From Pseudomonadota bacterium (GTDB taxonomy: Bacteria; Pseudomonadota; Alphaproteobacteria; Rhizobiales; Devosiaceae): a stretch of DNA of 29,048 nt. Positions within the stretch are counted from its first letter, which is position 1; the number at the start of each line of letters is the position of its first letter. A program made the position numbers and the translations under genes. Under the pieces are notes generated by a model. The model was given only the letters and a program-made list of their open reading frames with translations. It did no database searches and had not been told where the DNA came from. Below, piece after piece: positions 23,784 to 29,048 of this stretch. The stretch is from positions 1 through 29,048 of the forward strand of contig JAEYTY010000076.1 of the NCBI GenBank assembly GCA_023433775.1, read 5' to 3'.

Positions 23784-24764
23784 TCAGGCCATCTGCAGGC
23801 GATTGGTCCTGCCGCTGCTTTCAATCCACAGGATGAAGGTCGAGGCGGCAACGATCAGCGCCGCACCCGGCCAGAACCAGACTGACGGCACCTGGCCCAG
23901 CGCTATCCAGCCCACCAGTCCGCTCAGCGGCACCTTGAGGTCGCCGAAAGGCTGCAGATAGGTCGCGTCGGTGACCTTGTAGGCAAAGCTCAGGAAATAC
24001 TGCGCGACGCCGGTCAGCACGCCCAGCAGCAACAGAAGCCAAAGAGCATCGCCAGAGGGCAGGGCGAAGGGGAACCCCGTCGCCAGCCCAGCCGGCAGCG
24101 CCGCCGGCGCCAGCCAGCCAATGGCATTGACGGCCAGCAGTATCAGCAGATGGTTTGGTGTCACCAGCGCCAGGAGAGAGATGGTGAGGGTTTCCGGGCT
24201 CTCCTCGCGCGCCAGATATTTGGTCAGCACGTCGGTCGTGGCCCAAAGCGCGGCTGCGAAAATGGGGACTGCCGTCGCCCAGCTCAGGCCCTCGACGCCG
24301 ACACCGGAGACGATGATGGCGCCGATAAATCCAACCATCGCAGCGCCAATGCGGGCAGGGGTGGCCTTTTCACCGAGAAAGAGGGTCGAGCCGAGGATGA
24401 TGAAGAGCGGCCCGGTGGCCAGCAGGGTCACCATCTGCCAGATCGGCACGCCCGAGGCGAAGCCATAAACAAACACATGCACGCCCAGCGCCGAGGCAAA
24501 GGCGCGGATTTCGTGGGCCAGGGGGTGTCTGGTGCGCAGCTTGTCGATGCCGATGCGCAGGATCAGCGGCAGCGCCACGACGCCGGCAATCAGATATTGC
24601 CAGAAGGCCATGCCGGTCGAGCTCATGCCAAAGCCGCCATATTCGACCGGCGTGGGCAGCACTGATTGCAGCGTGTTGGTCCCGGCAAAGGCAATAGCCG
24701 CCACCAGCATGAAGAATGCGCCAATTGCGGCGCCGTTTTGGGAAGTCGAGGAAATCTGGTTCAT
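23784..24764 (-). CDS. ribN: Riboflavin transporter RibN, EamA/DMT family
   Basis: A 326-residue inner-membrane protein with about ten helices arranged as two EamA repeats. The first runs from about residue 15 to 145 (FFMLVAAIAFAGTNTLQSVL at the start), the second from about 168 (VPIFAAALWATTDVLTKYLA) to 310. EamA proteins export or import many small molecules, but this gene is preceded by an FMN riboswitch, the hallmark of the alphaproteobacterial RibN riboflavin importers. GGAAAGGA lies about 7 bases before the ATG at 24764. The transporter family is secure; riboflavin as substrate is inferred mainly from the riboswitch. Confidence 0.87.
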   Translation of the reverse strand: MNQISSTSQNGAAIGAFFMLVAAIAFAGTNTLQSVLPTPVEYGGFGMSSTGMAFWQYLIAGVVALPLILRIGIDKLRTRHPLAHEIRAFASALGVHVFVYGFASGVPIWQMVTLLATGPLFIILGSTLFLGEKATPARIGAAMVGFIGAIIVSGVGVEGLSWATAVPIFAAALWATTDVLTKYLAREESPETLTISLLALVTPNHLLILLAVNAIGWLAPAALPAGLATGFPFALPSGDALWLLLLLGVLTGVAQYFLSFAYKVTDATYLQPFGDLKVPLSGLVGWIALGQVPSVWFWPGAALIVAASTFILWIESSGRTNRLQMA

Positions 24765-24776
24765 GTGTCGTCCTTT

Positions 24777-24803
24777 CCGTAACCAGTTTCCTCAGGGTTA
24801 CGG
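24777..24803 (-). promoter_or_regulatory. Hairpin between the FMN aptamer and the ribN start
   Basis: Perfect 8-base-pair arms 24777-24784 and 24796-24803 enclose an 11-base loop. The arms end directly before the ribosome binding site AAAGGA. No T run follows, so it may work in translation control or in anti-sequestering rather than termination. A second stem (GTCCG/CGGAC with CCCC/GGGG) lies just upstream near 24822-24847. Confidence 0.5.
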
Positions 24804-24867
24804 GCAGACGACACCGGCGCTTGTCCGGCCCCAATAGGGGTTCGGACGCCCGCCAGGGCGTTGTCCC

Positions 24868-25006
24868 GTTCTCTTTCATCCGGACTATGACCGTCGGCTC
24901 CGGCATTTCACCGGATCTGCTGACCCTTCCGCCGAAGCCGAAGGCGCTCGCGGGCTCGGCGTTTCCGCCATACCGCCGGTGGGGAATTACACCCCGCCCT
25001 GAGAAC
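24868..25006 (-). ncRNA. FMN riboswitch (RFN element)
   Basis: Read on the minus strand, P1 is GTTCTC (25006-25001) with GAGAAC (24873-24868). The conserved parts follow in order: AGGGCGGGGTGTAATTCCCC, ACCGGCGGTA, AGCCCGCGAGCG, GGTCAGCAGATCCGGT, GAAATGCCGGAGCCGACGGT and CATAGTCCGGATGAAAGAGA. These are the invariant blocks of the six-arm FMN aptamer. FMN binding normally shuts off riboflavin synthesis or import genes. It lies about 100 bases upstream of the EamA transporter gene and nothing else intervenes. Confidence 0.97.
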
Positions 25007-25031
25007 AATGCAGGCTTGACCTGCGCGTGAA

Positions 25032-25060
25032 GATGTAGGGGAAAGGGCCGGCAAGGGCAA
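25032..25060 (-). promoter_or_regulatory. Possible promoter for the FMN riboswitch and ribN
   Basis: On the minus strand TTGCCC (25060-25055) and TACATC (25037-25032) are separated by 17 bases. The start would fall some 20 bases before aptamer stem P1. Matches to consensus are only 4 and 3 of 6, so this is weak. Confidence 0.3.
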
Positions 25061-25211
25061 GTCGGCACAAGGGTGTAACTGTGCGTCCCGGCGGTCGGAC
25101 ATGAAAATCTGTTCCCGCGCGCGCCGCCTCAAATATCTGCGATGCGTCAGTGCGGCTCATTGCATTACCCGTCGGGCAGGCTACACAGAAGCCCGAGCAA
25201 GGAGCGTCAGC

Positions 25212-25946
25212 TTGGAATTTTCTCTCCCCGTGGTGTTCGGTGCCGGTGTGCTGAGTTTTCTCAGTCCCTGCGTGCTGCCGCTGGTTCCGCCCTACCTCAC
25301 CTATATGAGCGGCGCGAGCTTTGATCAGCTGCGCGACGAGGCCAATTCTCCGGGGCGGCTGCAGCGCCGAGTGGCGATCACTTCGCTATTTTTCATTCTC
25401 GGCTTTTCGCTGGTCTTCGTCACGCTGGGCGCAACGGCCACCGTCTTCGGCCAGGCCTTCCGGCAATTGCTTCCGATCCTGACACCCGTTGCGGGAATTC
25501 TCATCATCGCAATGGGCCTTCATTTCCTCGGGGTCTATCGCATCGGCATTCTCGATCGCCAGTTGCGCCATCAGGGGCCTGGCGTCGCCAGCGGGCCGCT
25601 GGGCGGTTTCCTGCTCGGGCTGGCCTTCGCCATCGGCTGGACACCCTGTATTGGTCCGGTACTGGCCGCAGTTCTGTCTGTTGCTGCCAGTCGCGAAACC
25701 GCCTGGGATGGCGCGGCGCTGCTCGGGGTCTATTCGCTCGGGTTGGGCGTGCCGTTTTTCCTTGCCGGCATTTCAATCGGACCGTTCCTGGCCTTCTTCA
25801 ACAGTTTCCGGCGCCATCTCGCCGTGGTTGAAAAGATCATGGGCGGGCTGCTGGTCATTACTGGCCTGTTGTTCCTCACCGGCAACTTCACCCGCATCTC
25901 GTTCTGGTTCCTCGAGACTTTCCCGGTCCTCGCAACCTTCGGCTGA
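25212..25946 (+). CDS. ccdA: Cytochrome c biogenesis protein CcdA
   Basis: A 244-residue membrane protein with about six helices. The redox pair is Cys20 in FLSPCVLPLVPPYLTY and Cys146 in GWTPCIGPVLAA, both in the conserved positions for CcdA, which carries electrons from cytoplasmic thioredoxin to periplasmic thiol proteins used in cytochrome c maturation. No thioredoxin-like domain is attached, unlike DsbD. The start is a TTG with AGGAG 8 bases upstream; the upstream extension to 25101 is basic and non-hydrophobic. It diverges from the FMN riboswitch transcript. Confidence 0.93.
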   Translation: MEFSLPVVFGAGVLSFLSPCVLPLVPPYLTYMSGASFDQLRDEANSPGRLQRRVAITSLFFILGFSLVFVTLGATATVFGQAFRQLLPILTPVAGILIIAMGLHFLGVYRIGILDRQLRHQGPGVASGPLGGFLLGLAFAIGWTPCIGPVLAAVLSVAASRETAWDGAALLGVYSLGLGVPFFLAGISIGPFLAFFNSFRRHLAVVEKIMGGLLVITGLLFLTGNFTRISFWFLETFPVLATFG

Positions 25947-26067
25947 TCTGTAAGGGCCGTTTAACCCTGCCAGTCGAAATACGGTCGGATATGCAATTAC
26001 TCCGTAATTTTTAGTACGGGTTTACCCTGACTGGGCGACATTGCACGCGTTCGCGGGGGCCCAAACA

Positions 26068-27312
26068 ATGTTGCGCGCAAATCTCGAGTCTTCATCGCTG
26101 ATCGGCACTGTCCCCCAGTCCGGTTGGGTTGTTCCATCATCCGCCGGCCCCAAGCTGCGCGGCGAAATCAATGTGCGCGTCACCCGCCGCATTGAGGATG
26201 TCGAAACAGTCTGGCGCACGCTCTCGCTGGGCGAAATTGAATCGCCCGGCCAGTCCTACGATTTTATCCGCCACTGGGTGCAATACCGGCGCCTGCCGCT
26301 CGACGCCCAGCGCTATGTGGTGGGGGAGGTCGATGGTGTCCCCGTCGCCCTGCTACCGCTGCATCGCAAGCGTGTCAGCGGTGTTTCCGTATTCACCTGG
26401 TTTCCGGGCACCAATGTCGGCAGCTATGCGCCCCTTGTCGACCATGCCCGGCTGGCCGAAATGGGCGCCGCCGGTCGCGCCGCCTTGTGGCGTGCCATGA
26501 CCAGCCAGCTGACCGGTGCCGATCTCGTCTTCCTGCGTTCCATTCCGACAGATATTGGGCCGCATCAGGGCCTCTTCCATGAATTGGGCGAGTCGCTCCC
26601 CATCGAAACGCTCTACCGCTCCGCCTTTTCCTCCTGGGAAGAATGCGACCGCGAGCAGCGCAGCCGTTCGCGGCGCAAGCATGATCGCCAGCAGGCTGAT
26701 CGTCTCGCCGCCCTTGGCGAGGTCGCATTTGAGGAAGTCACCAATCCGGATCTGGCGCAGCGTGCCGTCGAGGTGCTGTTCCAGCAGCGTTCTGCCCGCT
26801 TCCGCGCGCAGGGCATCCGCGATTGTTTCGTCGCGGATAATCTCATCGGCTTTTATCGCGCGGCAATGCGTCCCGAATCCGGCATCGATGTGCGCCTGCA
26901 TATCCTTCGGCTCGATGGCGACATCGTCGCTGTCCGCTACAATATCGTCCATGGCACCAGAATGTTCTGCCTTATCTCCTCGATGAGCGACGATCCCGCC
27001 ATTCAGGTCGGTTCACCCGGCAAGCAATGTCTTCTGCATGTCATGCAGAGCGTATTTGACGCCGGTTACACGGTCTTCGACATGGGCGCGGGCTTTACCG
27101 ACGAGAAGCGCCATTGGTGCAATCAGCAGATTACGTTGCGCCACCATTATGTCGGGCTCAATCATCGCGGCTTTTTCGTTCTCTGGGCCCACCGGACACT
27201 GCAGCGCCTGCGCGCCTGGGCCAAGGAGAACTCAAGACTCAAGGCCGGCCTGCGTAGTGCCCTGCAGATATTCGACCGCTTCCGGGCGCCGCGCTCGTCA
27301 GATCAGCTTTAG
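26068..27312 (+). CDS. GNAT-family acetyltransferase (BioF2-like)
   Basis: A 414-residue soluble protein from the ATG at 26068, with GGGGG about 9 bases upstream; an in-frame TTG at 26041 is possible. A first half has Trp/Tyr-rich segments (SPGQSYDFIRHWVQY and WFPGTNVGSYAPL), and the second carries the BioF2-like GNAT domain: RRKHDRQQADRLAALG near residues 201-216, LHILRLDGDIVAVRYNIVHG near 276-295, and VFDMGAGFTDEKRHW near residues 337-351. Relatives with this layout include proteins near cellulose or exopolysaccharide genes (the CelD/BcsL group), but no such genes are seen here. The substrate is unknown. Its 3' end overlaps radC by 15 bases, tail to tail. Confidence 0.82.
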   Translation: MLRANLESSSLIGTVPQSGWVVPSSAGPKLRGEINVRVTRRIEDVETVWRTLSLGEIESPGQSYDFIRHWVQYRRLPLDAQRYVVGEVDGVPVALLPLHRKRVSGVSVFTWFPGTNVGSYAPLVDHARLAEMGAAGRAALWRAMTSQLTGADLVFLRSIPTDIGPHQGLFHELGESLPIETLYRSAFSSWEECDREQRSRSRRKHDRQQADRLAALGEVAFEEVTNPDLAQRAVEVLFQQRSARFRAQGIRDCFVADNLIGFYRAAMRPESGIDVRLHILRLDGDIVAVRYNIVHGTRMFCLISSMSDDPAIQVGSPGKQCLLHVMQSVFDAGYTVFDMGAGFTDEKRHWCNQQITLRHHYVGLNHRGFFVLWAHRTLQRLRAWAKENSRLKAGLRSALQIFDRFRAPRSSDQL

Positions 27313-27987
27313 GCCTCGCATCGAGGCGTACCCGCCTTTGCCGATGATGATGTGATCGTGCAGCACAATGCCGAGCGGCTTGGCGATGTCGGAAATCTCC
27401 CGCGTCATCCGCACATCCGCCGCGGACGGCGCCGGGTCGCCCGAGGGGTGATTGTGCACAAGGATCAGCGCCGTCGCCGATAGCTCCAGCGAACGCCGGA
27501 TCACTTCGCGCGGATAGACCGGCGTATGGTCGACCGTGCCCACGTGCTGCACTTCATCGGCAATCAGCCGGTTCTTTTTGTCGAGAAACAGCACGCGGAA
27601 CTGCTCTACCGTCTCGAACGCCATCTGGCTGCGGCAATAGTCGATCAGCTGCGTCCATGAGGCCAGGATTGGTTGGTCCATGTCGATCTGGTCGCGGCCA
27701 TAGCGCTGCGCCACCGCCTGCATGACCTTCAGATTGGTGATCGATGTGGGCCCAAGGCCCTTCACCTCGGCCAGCCGGGCAGGGGATGCGCCCAGCACTT
27801 CCGAGAACGAACCGAAACGGGCCAGCAATTCTTTGGCCAGCGCCTTGGTGTCCCTCTGCGGCAGCAGGATGTGCAGCAGCAGCTCCAGCAGCTCATAATC
27901 GGCCAATGCGTCGCCACCCACCGCAGTGAAACGGTCGCGCGCACGTTCGCGATGCCCCAGATAATGTGGCCTGAACGCCTCGGACAT
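27298..27987 (-). CDS. radC: RadC-family JAB-domain protein
   Basis: A 229-residue protein with an N-terminal helix-hairpin-helix-like region (VKGLGPTSITNLKVMQAVAQ near residues 84-103) and a C-terminal JAB/MPN domain. The metal site motif is HNHPSGDPAPSAAD, with His178, His180 and Asp191, preceded by the conserved glutamate of FLDKKNRLIADEV. The role of RadC proteins is unsettled: the early link to DNA repair is disputed. The start at 27987 (MSEAFRPHYLG) is chosen because AAGGAC lies 7 bases upstream; earlier starts would overlap map. It begins 20 bases after the map stop codon, so the two are likely cotranscribed. Confidence 0.94.
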   Translation of the reverse strand: MSEAFRPHYLGHRERARDRFTAVGGDALADYELLELLLHILLPQRDTKALAKELLARFGSFSEVLGASPARLAEVKGLGPTSITNLKVMQAVAQRYGRDQIDMDQPILASWTQLIDYCRSQMAFETVEQFRVLFLDKKNRLIADEVQHVGTVDHTPVYPREVIRRSLELSATALILVHNHPSGDPAPSAADVRMTREISDIAKPLGIVLHDHIIIGKGGYASMRGLKLI

Positions 27988-28007
27988 GCCGTTGTCCTTG
28001 GGTCCTG

Positions 28008-28838
28008 TCACGGGCGCGCTGCCATGGGGTTGAAGAGGCCCGCGGGCGATGCGGTGAAAATCTCGCATCCCGTTTCGGTGATGCCGATGGAATGCTCGCA
28101 TTGCGCCGAAAGTGTCCGGTCGCGGGTCACTGCCGTCCATCCATCGGAAAGGATTTTCACATGCGGCCGTCCCAGATTTATCATCGGCTCGATGGTGAAA
28201 ATCATCCCCGGCCGCAATTCCGGACCGGCCCCGGGCGTGCCGAAATGGAGAATATTGGGCTCGTCATGAAATAGCTTGCCCAGCCCATGGCCAACAAAGT
28301 CGCGCACCACGCTCATGCGTTCGCCCTCGGCGATGGCCTGGATGGCGGCGCCGATATCACCGGTCGTATTCCCCGGCTTGGCTGCGGCAATGCCCGCCTC
28401 GAGCCCCGCATAGGTCACTTCGATCAGCCGCTCCGCCTTGCGCGAAATTTCGCCCACCGGATACATGCGGCTCGAATCGCCGTGCCAGCCATCGACCACC
28501 AGCGTCAGATCGATATTGACAATATCGCCCTCGCGCAGCGGTCGTTCATCGGGAATGCCGTGACAGACGACATGGTTGATCGAGGTGCAGACCGAATGGC
28601 GATAGCCCTTGTAGAAGATCGTCGCCGGCACCGCGCCATTGTCGCGGGCGAATTCATAGGCAACCTTGTCCAGCGTTGCGGTGGAAACACCGGCCTCCAC
28701 ATATTCGGTCAGAATATCGAGCGCCCTGGCGGTCAGTTGCCCGGCCTTGCGCATCCCCGCAAATCCCTCCTCACCATGCAGCGGAATAACGCCGGACGCG
28801 CGGCGGGCTTTGGCGGGGGCGTCGATATAGGTAATCAT
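28008..28838 (-). CDS. map: Type I methionine aminopeptidase
   Basis: A 276-residue metalloprotease that removes the initiator methionine from new proteins. The conserved residues appear in order: HSVCTSINHVVCHGIP near residues 81-96, IVNIDLTLVVDGWHGDSSRM with two metal-binding aspartates, FVGHGLGKLFHDEPNI with the active-site histidine, then FTIEPM and CEHSIGIT with the two glutamates. AAGGAG lies 8-9 bases before the ATG. The N-terminal extension of about 20 residues is normal for alphaproteobacterial Map. radC follows on the same strand. Confidence 0.98.
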   Translation of the reverse strand: MITYIDAPAKARRASGVIPLHGEEGFAGMRKAGQLTARALDILTEYVEAGVSTATLDKVAYEFARDNGAVPATIFYKGYRHSVCTSINHVVCHGIPDERPLREGDIVNIDLTLVVDGWHGDSSRMYPVGEISRKAERLIEVTYAGLEAGIAAAKPGNTTGDIGAAIQAIAEGERMSVVRDFVGHGLGKLFHDEPNILHFGTPGAGPELRPGMIFTIEPMINLGRPHVKILSDGWTAVTRDRTLSAQCEHSIGITETGCEIFTASPAGLFNPMAARP

Positions 28839-29048
28839 GCGTGGTCTCCTTGCACCAAATTAGGGGCACTGACGCCCGATTGGAAGACGGTGCGCGCGGC
28901 GAACCACCTGTGATTCCGGTCCTTTTACCGCTTTTGCGGGTAAAAATACCGATACCGCTCTTCCTTGGGGGCGGAGAGTGCATTGCGTGGCCCGGCTCCC
29001 GCTTGACTTGTTCATCGTGGCAAGGGCATTCAGAAGTCCCCGGGAATA
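28839..29048. other. Right-edge region without a recognised gene
   Basis: These 210 bases hold the map upstream region. An imperfect inverted repeat (28923-28944, TTTTACC-GC against GC-GGGTAAAA) is present with one bulged base. One minus-strand frame is open from the window edge to within the map leader, but it shows no recognisable motif and I do not call it. Confidence 0.5.

Noticed and set aside
28923..28944. Inverted repeat at the right edge as a terminator or operator
   Set aside because: It has a bulge, no T tail outside the stem in either direction, and no gene end next to it within the window.

Overview
The window is about 29 kb of GC-rich chromosomal DNA from an alphaproteobacterium, most likely a member of the Hyphomicrobiales and possibly close to Devosia. 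This rests on lineage-typical genes: a DUF1476 zeta-type F1-ATPase inhibitor, a BA14K-like secreted protein, a CBP3-type ubiquinol-cytochrome c chaperone next to a DUF177 protein, the nrdR-ribH-nusB and plsX-fabH-ihfA-merR orders, and an FMN riboswitch in front of an EamA transporter (RibN type). The genus is inferred; no rRNA gene is present. Most of the window is core genome. I see no CRISPR array, prophage, insertion sequence or tRNA gene.

Layout. Positions 1-2161 hold two MFS transporters on the minus strand, the first cut by the window edge. Positions 2267-4855 hold a minus-strand string bolA, DUF6665-like gene, HAD phosphatase, an interrupted HtrL/YibB-like glycosyltransferase and grxD. 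Positions 5040-11035 are a minus-strand purine cluster read as purC, purS, (27-codon ORF), acyltransferase-3 gene, purQ, Pr6Pr-type membrane gene, purL. On the plus strand follow the zeta subunit gene, a Tat-type L,D-transpeptidase and a small DUF6898-like gene, converging on a secreted BA14K-like gene. A ZTP riboswitch then leads glyA, followed by nrdR, ribH, nusB and an MFS gene. bamE (minus) diverges from the chaperone-DUF177-plsX-fabH block, followed by ihfA and a MerR-type regulator. The right end carries a small membrane protein, ribN with its FMN riboswitch, ccdA, a GNAT-like gene, radC and map.

How the genes relate. PurC, PurS, PurQ and PurL act in de novo purine synthesis. GlyA supplies one-carbon folate units, and its ZTP riboswitch senses ZTP/ZMP, the purine intermediates that accumulate when 10-formyl-tetrahydrofolate is short. 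RibH makes the riboflavin precursor lumazine, and the FMN riboswitch very likely controls riboflavin import by RibN. BolA and GrxD are partner proteins in iron-sulfur handling.

Most unusual points: an in-frame TGA splits an AT-richer glycosyltransferase gene lodged between bolA and grxD; two integral-membrane genes are embedded in the pur cluster, one coupled to purL by a 4-base overlap; and ribD/ribE are absent from the nrdR-ribH junction. I did not find convincing evidence of a wholly new system.
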